A stretch of 64,000 nt of DNA, from assembly GCA_014138645.1 (NCBI GenBank), contig JACJIB010000009.1, positions 1 to 64,000 of the forward strand, in the 5' to 3' direction. Made by a program: the position numbers and the translations under genes. Positions within the stretch are counted from its first letter, which is position 1. The number at the start of each line of letters is the position of its first letter. Below are positions 51,441 to 59,735 of this stretch, in pieces. The notes beneath the pieces are model-generated. The model searched no databases. It had not been told where the DNA came from and was given only the letters and a program-made list of their open reading frames with translations. Source of the stretch: Methylorubrum thiocyanatum (GTDB lineage: Bacteria; Pseudomonadota; Alphaproteobacteria; Rhizobiales; Beijerinckiaceae).

Positions 51441-52070
51441 ATGAAGCGCACGCTCGCCCTCGCCGCCCTCCTGCTGGCGGGTCTCGCCCTCGCCGCGCCC
51501 GGCGGTTCCCATGCTCAGGAGGCGGCGCCCGCGCTGACCAAGGATCCGGGGCAGGTGAAGGCCGGGCGCTACCGGCTCGATCCGGTGCACGGCAAGATCA
51601 CGTGGTCGCTCAGCCATCTCGGCTTCTCGACCTATTACGGCCAGTTCACGGAGGTGTCGGGCGAACTCGTCCTCGATCCCGCCGCGCCGGCCAAGAGCAG
51701 CCTGTCCGTCAAGATCGGCACCGGCAGCGCCAACGGGCTCAACGAGAAGCTCAACGCCCACCTCAAGCAGCCCGACTTCCTCGACGTCGAGAAGTTTCCC
51801 GAGGCCACCTTCGTGAGTCAGTCGATCGAGCCGACGAGCCCGACCACGGCGCGGGTCAACGGCACGCTCACCCTGCGCGGCGTGTCGAAGCCGGTCTCGT
51901 TCGACGCCACCTTCAACCAGGCGGGCGTCAACCCGGTCGACAAGATCTACTCCGTCGGCTTCGACGGCTGGACGGTGATCAAGCGCTCCGAATTCGGCGT
52001 GAACGCCTTCCTGCCGCTGCTGGGCGACGAGGTGGCCCTGCGGCTGGAGGGCGAATTCAAGCTTCAGTGA
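51441..52070 (+). CDS. YceI-family periplasmic protein
   Basis: A 209-residue lipocalin-like YceI protein. A signal peptide (LALAALLLAGLALAAPGGSHA, cut at about residue 26; shown in part) precedes the beta-barrel domain: GRYRLDPVHGKITWSLSHLG, VKIGTGSANG and GTLTLRGVSKPVSFDATF. Members bind long isoprenoids or lipids. It sits between divergent ruvA and cotranscribed-direction ruvC, about 90 bases before ruvC. Confidence 0.92.
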   Translation: MKRTLALAALLLAGLALAAPGGSHAQEAAPALTKDPGQVKAGRYRLDPVHGKITWSLSHLGFSTYYGQFTEVSGELVLDPAAPAKSSLSVKIGTGSANGLNEKLNAHLKQPDFLDVEKFPEATFVSQSIEPTSPTTARVNGTLTLRGVSKPVSFDATFNQAGVNPVDKIYSVGFDGWTVIKRSEFGVNAFLPLLGDEVALRLEGEFKLQ

Positions 52071-52159
52071 GCGGCGGCGGCGCAAGCCGCGGGTTTACGG
52101 CAACGCTCCGTTCACGATACGTGCCGTACCGGATCGCGGGTTTGAAGGAGGCCGAGGCC

Positions 52160-52729
52160 ATGACCACGGACGTCCGCATCCTCGGCATCGATCCCGGCCT
52201 GCGCCGCACCGGCTGGGGGCTGATCACCGCGCGGGGCACCAAGCTGTCCTACCTCGCCTGCGGCGTGGTCACCTCCGACGGCGACCTGCCGCTGGCGCTG
52301 CGCCTGCGCGAGCTGCACGAGGGCCTGACCCGCGTCCTCACGACCCACGCGCCCGACGAGGTCTCGGTGGAGGAGACCTTCGTCAACAAGGACGCGCAGG
52401 CGACGCTCAAGCTCGGCCATGCCCGCGCCGTGGCCCTGCTGGTGCCGGCGCTCGCCGGCCTGCCCGTGGCGGAATACGCCGCCAACCTCGTGAAGAAGAC
52501 CGTGGCGGGCAACGGCCACGCCGAGAAGGTCCAGATCCAGGCGATGGTGAAGTTCCTGCTGCCGAAGGCCGAGTTCAAGCTCGCCGACGCGGCGGACGCG
52601 CTCGCGATCGCCATCACCCATGCGAGCCACCGCGGCGCCATCGCCCTCGACCGCCGCCACGCCGTCGCCGCCGGCAGCGGGCCGGGAGCGGCACGGATCG
52701 CCGCGGCGCTGGCCCGGCTCGACCGCTAG
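52160..52729 (+). CDS. ruvC: Holliday junction resolvase RuvC
   Basis: A 189-residue endonuclease. Acidic active-site residues are visible in ILGIDPGLRRTGWG (Asp about 10), VSVEETFVNK, and LADAADALAIAITH. It cuts Holliday junctions made by recombination. ATG 52160 follows GAAGGAGG at a suitable distance. It is in line with yceI and convergent with the chemoreceptor gene. Confidence 0.95.
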   Translation: MTTDVRILGIDPGLRRTGWGLITARGTKLSYLACGVVTSDGDLPLALRLRELHEGLTRVLTTHAPDEVSVEETFVNKDAQATLKLGHARAVALLVPALAGLPVAEYAANLVKKTVAGNGHAEKVQIQAMVKFLLPKAEFKLADAADALAIAITHASHRGAIALDRRHAVAAGSGPGAARIAAALARLDR

Positions 52730-52732
52730 GGT

Positions 52733-52754
52733 GGGCCGCCCGGTCAGGCGGCCC
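52733..52754. terminator. Convergent hairpin overlapping the chemoreceptor stop codon
   Basis: Perfect 8-base arms GGGCCGCC and GGCGGCCC around a 6-base loop span the 14-base gap between ruvC and the chemoreceptor gene and include the latter's last codons. There is no T-run. Confidence 0.4.
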
Positions 52755-54396
52755 TGACGTTGACGAGGAAGCGCGCGACCTCCTGCCGCAGCGTCTCGGC
52801 CTGACCGGTCATGTCGGAGGCCGCCTGCAGCACGTGCTCGGCGGCCGCGCCCGTCCGCTCCGCGGCCTCGGCGACCTCGGCGACATGGCCGGTCACGGCG
52901 CGGGTGCCCTGCGCGGTCCGGCCGACGCGGTGCACGATCTCGTTCGTGGCCGAGCCCTGCTCGCCGACGGCGCCGGTGATCGAGGCCGCCACCGCGTCGA
53001 TCTCGCCGATACGGGCGGTGATGCCGCCGATCGCCGCCACCGCCTGACCCGTCACCCCCTGGATGCGCGCGATCTGCCCCGTGATCTCGTCGGTCACCCG
53101 GGTCGTCTGCGTGGCCAGCGCCTTCACCTCGGAGGCCACCACCGCGAAGCCCCGCCCGGCCGAGCCGGCACGGGCGGCCTCGATGGTCGCATTCAGCGCC
53201 AGCAGGTTGGTCTGGCTGGCGATACTCGAGATCAGGGCGACCATCTCGCCGATCTGCGCGGTGGCGGCACTGAGTTCCCGCACCACGCCGGCGGTGCGGT
53301 CGGCGTCCTGCACCGCCCCGTTGGCGAGGGCCGCCGATTCCTGCATCTGGCGACCGATCTCCGAGACCGAGGCGCCGAGTTCCTCGGTCGCCGCCGCCAC
53401 GGCATCGACGTTGGCGGCCGCCTCGCCGGCCGCGGCGCTCATCCGGGCGGAGCGCTCGGCGGTGTGCTGCGCGGTGAGGCTCATCGTCCGCGCGGTCTCC
53501 CGGAGCTGGGCGGCCGAGGTGCCGACCGTGCCGACGATGCGCCCGACCGACGCCTCGAAGCCGTCGGCGAGGCTGCGCACCATCGCCCGGCGCTCGGCGG
53601 CCGCACCCGCCGAGGCCGTCTCGGCTTCGAGGGCGCGGCTGCGGATGAGGTTGTCCTTGAACACCTGGACCGCGGCGATCATCGCGCCGATCTCGTCCCG
53701 GCGCTCCGTGGCCGGCAAGGCCACGTCGAGGTCGCCGCCCGCCAGCCGGCTGGTGTCGCCGGCCAGCCGGACGAGGGGCTTCGAGAGGGTGCCCGCCAGC
53801 CACCATGCCGCGCCCGAGCCGGCGACGATGGTCGCGGCGGAGAGCGCGAGCATCAGCCAGATCTTCCGCGTCATCGCCGCGCCGGTGGCCCCGATCTGCG
53901 CCTGCGCCTCCTGGGCGGCGAGCGTCACGGCCTCGTCGAGGTCGCGGCCGATCGCGGCGCTGCTGCGCGCCATCAGGGCCAGGGTCGGGATCTCGCGCGC
54001 CTTGCGCAGGCCCAGCAGGATCTCCGCGCCCGCGCGCCACTGCCGAGCCTCGGCCTCGGCGGTTCTGGACAGGGCGAGCATCCGCTCCGAGAGCGCCGAG
54101 GCCTTCAGCCGGCCGAGGCCGGCATCGAGGGCGTCGGCATTCGCCGTGAACTCGCCGCCGATCCGGCCCATGTCGAGGAGGTCGGTCATGGCGGTGACCC
54201 GCGCCACCAGGGCCTCGGCCCGGCGGAAGCGATCGCGGGCGGACCGGCTGGCCTCGCTCGCCTCGACGGCGCGCCCGGCGAGACCCGAGAGTTCCCCGAA
54301 GGCGGAGAGTCCGGTCAGGCCCGTCATCGCGGAGAGCAGCCCGCCGAGCAGCATGAAGCCGAGGAGCGGCAACAGGATCTTATGGCGAATCGACAT
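52744..54396 (-). CDS. Methyl-accepting chemotaxis protein
   Basis: A 550-residue chemoreceptor. Membrane helix 1 is at about 9-32, a periplasmic helical sensor region to about 180, membrane helix 2 at about 182-204, then a HAMP domain and a long signalling domain. The signalling tip holds LISSIASQTNLLALNATIEA and ARAGSAGRGFAVVASEVKALA, which define the family. The ligand is unknown. The gene is 68 bases downstream of the di-haem peroxidase on the same strand. No other chemotaxis genes are nearby. Confidence 0.95.
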   Translation of the reverse strand: MSIRHKILLPLLGFMLLGGLLSAMTGLTGLSAFGELSGLAGRAVEASEASRSARDRFRRAEALVARVTAMTDLLDMGRIGGEFTANADALDAGLGRLKASALSERMLALSRTAEAEARQWRAGAEILLGLRKAREIPTLALMARSSAAIGRDLDEAVTLAAQEAQAQIGATGAAMTRKIWLMLALSAATIVAGSGAAWWLAGTLSKPLVRLAGDTSRLAGGDLDVALPATERRDEIGAMIAAVQVFKDNLIRSRALEAETASAGAAAERRAMVRSLADGFEASVGRIVGTVGTSAAQLRETARTMSLTAQHTAERSARMSAAAGEAAANVDAVAAATEELGASVSEIGRQMQESAALANGAVQDADRTAGVVRELSAATAQIGEMVALISSIASQTNLLALNATIEAARAGSAGRGFAVVASEVKALATQTTRVTDEITGQIARIQGVTGQAVAAIGGITARIGEIDAVAASITGAVGEQGSATNEIVHRVGRTAQGTRAVTGHVAEVAEAAERTGAAAEHVLQAASDMTGQAETLRQEVARFLVNVRAA

Positions 54397-54463
54397 GGCG
54401 GATTCGTCTCGTCGTTCGTTTGGATGGACGCGCGGGCGGCGGGTGGAGGTCGGCGGAAGCCGG

Positions 54464-55477
54464 TCAGTTCGGCAGGTTCGGCAGGGCCGTCTCGGTCTGG
54501 TCCGCCGTGAGCGAGCGCAGGAAGGCGATCACGTCCGCACGCTCGTCGGGCGTGAGCGCGACCGGCTTGATCAGCGGCGACTTCGACGGGCGCTGGAGGC
54601 CGCCGGACTCGTAATGGGCCATGATCGCGTCGAGATCGGCGAACTGACCCGCATGCCCGAACGGTGCCCGGTAGCTCAGGTTGCGCAGGCCCGGCGTCTT
54701 GAAGGCGTGCTTCGTGTAGCGGTCGTCGGGATCGAAGGCGGCGCGGCCGATATCCTTGGTGTCGATGCCGATGTCGTGGAACTTGTTGTCGGTGAAGTTC
54801 CACCCGGTGTGGCAGCCCGAGCAGGCGGCCTTGCCGGTGAACAGCGCGAAGCCGCGCTTGGCCCCATCCGACATCGCCGCCTCGTCGCCCTCGACCCAGC
54901 GGTCGAACGGGGCCCAGCCGGAGACGACGGTCCGCTCATAGGTGGCGATCGTTGTCAGGATCGTGTCTTGGCTCACGCCGCGGCCGGGAAACAGCGCGTC
55001 GAACGAGGCCTTGTATTCCGGGATGCGCTTGAGGCGGGCGATGATCTCCGGAAACTTCCCGTCCATCTCGGCGTCGGCGGTGATCGGACCCATCGCCTGC
55101 ATTTCGAGGTTCGGGGCGCGTCCGTCCCAGAACAGCGTCGGGATCCAGGCGGCGTTCAGCACCGAGGGCGCCTTGCGGGCGAGGGGCTTGTTGGTGGCGC
55201 CGATCGCGCCGGGGACGGGCACCTCGAAGCCGAAGGACGGGTTGTGACAGCTCGCGCAGCTCAGGTTCTGCTTGCCGCTGAGGCGGGGATCGAAGAACAG
55301 CATCTTGCCCAGTGTTGCCGTCTGGGGCGCGTAGGGCGCCTCGTCCGGGAACGGGATATGCGTCGGCCGCTTGTAGGCCGCCTTGGCGGCGTCGAGGGTC
55401 TGGGCACCCGCCGTGGTTGCCCCAAGGCAGCCGACCGCAAGCTGCATCAGAACGATGAAGCGGCACTTCGAGAGCAT
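54464..55477 (-). CDS. Di-haem cytochrome c peroxidase (MauG/CcpA family)
   Basis: A 337-residue secreted protein with two haem-binding motifs, CASCH (74-78) and CSGCH (219-223), and a signal peptide ending near TTAGA. KMLFFDPRLSGKQNLSC and FGFALFTGKAAC-like blocks fit bacterial di-haem peroxidases, which reduce H2O2 in the periplasm; MauG relatives modify methylamine dehydrogenase instead. No methylamine genes are near, so peroxidase is the default. The ATG at 55477 gives the signal peptide; upstream sequence to 55606 is in frame but not protein-like. Confidence 0.9.
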   Translation of the reverse strand: MLSKCRFIVLMQLAVGCLGATTAGAQTLDAAKAAYKRPTHIPFPDEAPYAPQTATLGKMLFFDPRLSGKQNLSCASCHNPSFGFEVPVPGAIGATNKPLARKAPSVLNAAWIPTLFWDGRAPNLEMQAMGPITADAEMDGKFPEIIARLKRIPEYKASFDALFPGRGVSQDTILTTIATYERTVVSGWAPFDRWVEGDEAAMSDGAKRGFALFTGKAACSGCHTGWNFTDNKFHDIGIDTKDIGRAAFDPDDRYTKHAFKTPGLRNLSYRAPFGHAGQFADLDAIMAHYESGGLQRPSKSPLIKPVALTPDERADVIAFLRSLTADQTETALPNLPN

Positions 55478-55756
55478 CGAATTCGATCCGGGAGGAGGCG
55501 GGCCGTCCCGCTCCCGACCTTCATCGATTACAATTGTTAAAAATTTGAGCGGGTATTCAGGGTTGTTTGCAGGTCCATGAGGTGCTGGATTGGAAGTCCC
55601 CGGCACCCGGCCGCATCACGAGTACGGTGATGATTTAATCCGGGCCGATTGCGGGGCTGCGCCCGATACAATCTTGGCATATCGCTGCCGTTCGAGGCGG
55701 GGCGGTTGCCCTTCGGCACGTCTTCCAGGGACTTGCTGTCCGTCCCGGCCCGGTGA
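55478..55756. other. Intergenic region upstream of the di-haem peroxidase gene
   Basis: About 280 bases without a gene. An AT-rich stretch around 55525-55555 contains the 8-base palindrome ACAATTGT and is the likely minus-strand promoter of the peroxidase gene. Confidence 0.4.
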
Positions 55757-56737
55757 TCAGGGGGCGAGGTCGAGCAGAACCTTGCCCACAGCCTCGCGGC
55801 GGATCAGCACGCCGAGCGCCGCCTCGTAGGCGTCGAGCGGGTAGACGCCGTGCACCTTCACGGTGAGCTTGCCCTCCGCCGCCCAGGCGAGCAGCCGGTC
55901 CTGGTTGGCGGCATGCGCCTCCGGCTCCCGCTCGACGAAGGCGCCCCAATGCACGCCCTGCACGTCGATGCCCTTGAGCATGATGACGTTGAGGGGAAAT
56001 TTCGGGATCTCGCCCGCGGCGAAGCCGATCACGAGGAAGCGGCCCTTCCAGCCGAGCGCGCGCATGGCGGGCTCGGCGAGATCCCCGCCCACCGCGTCGT
56101 AGACCACGTCGACGCCGCGCTCGCCGGTCAGCCGCCGCAATTCCTCGCGCAGGTTATCGGCCTTGTAATCGATCAGTTCGTCGGCGCCGTGGGCGCGGGC
56201 GGTCTCGAGTTTCTCAGGCGAGGAGGCGCAGGCGATCACGCGCGCGCCCAGCAGCTTGCCGAGTTCGACCGCGGCGAGCCCGACGCCGCCCGAGGCGCCG
56301 AGCACGACGAGGGTCTCGCCCGGTTTGATGTCGGCGCGGTCGCGGAGCGCGTGAAGCGTGGTGCCGTAGGTGATCGACAGCCCGGCGGCGGTCTCGTCGG
56401 AGACGGCATCCGGCACCCGCGCGAGCCGCTTGAACGGCACCGCGATCCGCTCGCGGGCGGTGCCGTGGCTCAGATGGACCATCACCCGGTCTCCGACGGA
56501 AAAGCCCTCCGCGTCCGAGCCCAGCGCCTCGATCACCCCGCAGGCCTCGCCGCCGGGGGAGAACGGCAGGTCCGGCTTCACCTGATAGCGGCCGGCGATG
56601 ATGAGCGTGTCGAAGAAGTTCAGCGCGGCGACCCGCACCCGCACCAGCGCCTCGCCGGGCCCCGGCACGGGATCGGGCAGATCCTGAACCGCGAGATCCT
56701 CCGGGCCGCCGAGCCGGCTGCAAACCAGGGCCTTCAT
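55757..56737 (-). CDS. NADPH:quinone oxidoreductase, zinc-free MDR type
   Basis: A 326-residue medium-chain reductase of the quinone oxidoreductase branch. N-terminal ALNFFDTLIIAGRYQ and FSPGGEACGVIEALG, then the NADPH-binding VLGASGGVGLAAVELGKLLGA, identify it. Zinc ligands of alcohol dehydrogenases are absent. It reduces quinones or enones with NADPH; the physiological substrate is unknown. The gene is separate from its neighbours. Confidence 0.92.
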   Translation of the reverse strand: MKALVCSRLGGPEDLAVQDLPDPVPGPGEALVRVRVAALNFFDTLIIAGRYQVKPDLPFSPGGEACGVIEALGSDAEGFSVGDRVMVHLSHGTARERIAVPFKRLARVPDAVSDETAAGLSITYGTTLHALRDRADIKPGETLVVLGASGGVGLAAVELGKLLGARVIACASSPEKLETARAHGADELIDYKADNLREELRRLTGERGVDVVYDAVGGDLAEPAMRALGWKGRFLVIGFAAGEIPKFPLNVIMLKGIDVQGVHWGAFVEREPEAHAANQDRLLAWAAEGKLTVKVHGVYPLDAYEAALGVLIRREAVGKVLLDLAP

Positions 56738-56882
56738 TCCGCGCTGTCTCCCTCATAGCGCCGGTCGTCCCGCACCGCAGCCCCCCGACCGGCGGGATGC
56801 GATGGGCGCCGCGTTCGAGGACGGTCATGCCCGCTCGCGCGCGGTGCGCGCAAGTCGCTTTCCCCGGCGCTTGCCCCGTCGC

Positions 56883-57455
56883 TCACGCCCGCTCGTAGAT
56901 CCCCGTCAGCAGGCCCTTGGCGATCACGTTGCCTTGAAGTGCGTCGAGCAGGGCGCTGCGTCCCGGCGCGGCGGGCAGTTCCGCCGGGCGGGCGAGGGCG
57001 AAAGCCTGGAACAGGTAGTGGTGCGGGCCGTGGCCGGTGGGCGGGTCCGGCGGCAGCCATCCCTCCTTCTGGAACGAGTTGCGGCCGAGATCGTGCCGGA
57101 AGCCGTCGCCCGCTGGGCTCGCGAACGCGCCCTCGGGAAAGCTCTGGTCCTCCGGCCGCAGGTTCCAGGCGATGAGGTGGACGAAGGGGTGGGGCGAGGG
57201 CGCGTCCGGATCCTCCACGAACAGGACCAGCGCCGCGGCGCCGTCCGGCACGCCGGCAATGGCGAGGGGCGGCGAGAGCCCGTCGCCGTCCGCGGTGTAG
57301 CGGGCGGGAATCGGCGCGGTGTCGGCGAAGGCCCCGCTCGTCACGCGGAGCGTCGCGGGAGCCTCCGCGGCGACCATGTGGAAGGCGGCATTCTGCGTGC
57401 CGGCTCGGACGCCGGACAGGGCCTCGCCGACGGCGTGCGGCAGCTTTTCGAGCAT
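56883..57455 (-). CDS. YbhB/YbcL-family (PEBP-like) protein
   Basis: A 190-residue phosphatidylethanolamine-binding-like protein. It has the family blocks IPARYTADGDGLSPPL, LVLFVEDPDAPSPHPFVHLIAWN (shown in part here) and a C-terminal GPHHYLFQAFAL. An N-terminal stretch (1-45) before the domain is longer than usual. Cytoplasmic, because no signal peptide is visible; its role is not known. Confidence 0.88.
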   Translation of the reverse strand: MLEKLPHAVGEALSGVRAGTQNAAFHMVAAEAPATLRVTSGAFADTAPIPARYTADGDGLSPPLAIAGVPDGAAALVLFVEDPDAPSPHPFVHLIAWNLRPEDQSFPEGAFASPAGDGFRHDLGRNSFQKEGWLPPDPPTGHGPHHYLFQAFALARPAELPAAPGRSALLDALQGNVIAKGLLTGIYERA

Positions 57456-57513
57456 CGGTGAGGGTCTCCGTTTCCGTGTCAGAGAACCCTCAACGAATCC
57501 CCACCCGCTTCGT

Positions 57514-58251
57514 TCAGGCGGGGCGGTGCGCGGCCACCATGTAGTTCACGCCGGTGTCGCGGCTCGCCCGCCAGGAATCGTTGAGCGGATTGTAGACCAC
57601 GCCGGTGGTGTCGGTGACGGTCAGGCCGCCCGCGGCGATGTCGGCGGTCAGCTCCCGCGGCGTGACGAACTTCTCCCAGTCGTGGGTGCCCCGCGGCAGC
57701 CAGCGCAGGACGTACTCGGCGCCGACGATGGCGAGCGCGAAGGAGCGCATCGTCCGGTTAATGGTGGCGGCGAACATCAGGCCGCCGGGCTTCACGGTGG
57801 TGCAGCAGGCGCGCAGGAAGCCGGCGCGGTCGGGCACGTGTTCCACCACCTCCATGGCGAGCACCACGTCGAAGCGTTCGCCGCGGGCAGCCACCGCCTC
57901 GATGGTCTCGTCGCGGTAGTCGATGGAGAGGCCCTCGGCCTCCGCATGAGCGCGGGCGGCCGCGATGTTGCCGGTCGCCGGGTCGAGGCCGGTCACCGTC
58001 GCGCCGAGCCGGGCAAGCGGCTCCGACAGCACCCCGCCGCCGCAGCCGATATCGATGACGCTCAGGCCCTCCAGCGGGAAGGGCGCGGCCGGATCGCGGT
58101 CGAAGATGCGGCAGACCTCGTCGCGGATGTAGCCGACCCGCACCGGGTTGAACTTGTGCAGCACCGCCATCGGTCCGCGCTCGTCCCACCAACGCGCGGC
58201 CAGCGCGTCGAAGCGCGCCACTTCGTCCCGATCGATCGAGGCGCCCGTCAT
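57514..58251 (-). CDS. ubiG: Ubiquinone biosynthesis O-methyltransferase UbiG
   Basis: A 245-residue SAM-dependent methyltransferase acting twice in ubiquinone synthesis. The family start EVARFDALAARWWDERGPM is clear, then SAM-binding motif VIDIGCGGGVLSEPLARLGA, and later EVVEHVPD and GLMFAATINRT. The ATG at 58251 gives the known start; in-frame starts further upstream cross the divergent lysC promoter. It is divergent from lysC, the usual alphaproteobacterial arrangement. Confidence 0.96.
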   Translation of the reverse strand: MTGASIDRDEVARFDALAARWWDERGPMAVLHKFNPVRVGYIRDEVCRIFDRDPAAPFPLEGLSVIDIGCGGGVLSEPLARLGATVTGLDPATGNIAAARAHAEAEGLSIDYRDETIEAVAARGERFDVVLAMEVVEHVPDRAGFLRACCTTVKPGGLMFAATINRTMRSFALAIVGAEYVLRWLPRGTHDWEKFVTPRELTADIAAGGLTVTDTTGVVYNPLNDSWRASRDTGVNYMVAAHRPA

Positions 58252-58428
58252 CCGGCTCACTTTCGTAACGTTTGAACCTACGGTCCGTCCGATTGACACG
58301 GCCGGGGGGCCCTTGTACCCGCCGGGCGCATCCCCGGTACAGCCGCGCCGTGTTGTTTTCCTGAGCGACGCGGCGCGCCGGCCTCGCGGCCGGCATCGTG
58401 GGGACAAGATGAGCGGACCGGACGCGAC

Positions 58429-59664
58429 ATGCCCCGTTTGGTGATGAAATTCGGCGGCACCTCCGTCGCCAACGTCGATCGTATCCGCAACGTGGCGCGC
58501 CACGTCGCCCGCGAGGTCGCGGCCGGCTACGAGGTCGCCGTGGTGGTCTCGGCGATGTCGGGCAAGACCAACGAGCTGGTCGCCTGGGTCAAGGACGCCA
58601 ACCCGCTCTACGACGCGGCGGAGTACGATACCGTCGTCGCCTCGGGCGAGCAGGTCACCTCCGGGTTGCTGGCGATCGCGCTGAACAAGGACGGCATCAA
58701 GGCCCGCTCCTGGCAGGGCTGGCAGATCCCGATCCACACCTCCGAGGCGCACGGCTCGGCCCGCATCGAGGGCATCGACCCGAAGAACCTCGACGAGGGC
58801 TTCAAGCGCGGCGAGGTGGCGGTCATCGCCGGCTTCCAGGGCGTGCATGCCGAGACCGGCCGGATCGCGACGCTCGGGCGCGGCGGCTCGGACACTTCGG
58901 CCGTCGCCATCGCCGCCGCCATCGGCGCGGAGCGCTGCGACATCTACACCGACGTGGACGGGGTCTACACCACCGATCCCCGCGTGGTGCCCAAGGCGCA
59001 GCGCATGGAGCGCGTGACCTTCGAGGAGATGCTGGAGATGGCCTCGCTGGGCGCCAAGGTGCTCCAGGTCCGCTCCGTCGAGCTCGCCATGGTGCACCGG
59101 GTGCCGACCACCGTGCGCTCCTCCTTCGATCCCCCCGATGCCGCGCGGCCGGGCACCCTCATCTGCGACGAGGACCAAATCGTGGAACAGCAGATCATCA
59201 CCGGCATCGCCTTCTCGAAGGACGAGGCGCAGATCACCCTGCGCGCCGTGAAGGACAGCCCCGGCATCGCCGCGGCGATCTTCGGCCCGCTGGCGGATGC
59301 CAACATCAACGTCGACATGATCATCCAGACCGTGTCCGGCGATCAATCGACCACCGACATGACCTTCACCGTGCCGGCGGCCGATTACGAGCGCTCCCGC
59401 GCCATCCTCGATGCCCAGCGCGAGACGATCCAGTTCGGTCAGATCGAGGGCGCGACCGATGTCGTGAAGGTCTCGGCGATCGGCGTCGGCATGCGTTCGC
59501 ATGCGGGCGTTGCAGCCAAGGCCTTCCGGGCGCTGGCGCAGAAGGGTATCAACATTCGCGCCATCACCACATCCGAGATCAAGTTCTCGGTGCTGATCGA
59601 CGCCGCCTACACGGAGCTTGCCGTGCGCACGCTCCACTCGCTATACGGCCTCGACCAGGCCTGA
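58429..59664 (+). CDS. lysC: Aspartate kinase
   Basis: A 411-residue monofunctional aspartokinase, first step for lysine, threonine and methionine. Substrate motif KFGGTSV is at residues 7-13, GRGGSDTSAVA near 145, and two ACT domains follow (ITLRAVKDSPGIAAAIF and VVKVSAIGVGMRSHAGVAA), which bind feedback inhibitors. It begins a plus-strand run lysC, ptsP, prfA, prmC. Confidence 0.97.
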   Translation: MPRLVMKFGGTSVANVDRIRNVARHVAREVAAGYEVAVVVSAMSGKTNELVAWVKDANPLYDAAEYDTVVASGEQVTSGLLAIALNKDGIKARSWQGWQIPIHTSEAHGSARIEGIDPKNLDEGFKRGEVAVIAGFQGVHAETGRIATLGRGGSDTSAVAIAAAIGAERCDIYTDVDGVYTTDPRVVPKAQRMERVTFEEMLEMASLGAKVLQVRSVELAMVHRVPTTVRSSFDPPDAARPGTLICDEDQIVEQQIITGIAFSKDEAQITLRAVKDSPGIAAAIFGPLADANINVDMIIQTVSGDQSTTDMTFTVPAADYERSRAILDAQRETIQFGQIEGATDVVKVSAIGVGMRSHAGVAAKAFRALAQKGINIRAITTSEIKFSVLIDAAYTELAVRTLHSLYGLDQA

Positions 59665-59735
59665 CCGTTCCCGTCGGCGTCGGCCCCACGGCTCACAGGC
59701 CAGGGTTGCGCCGGCCGACCCGGATTGACGACACG

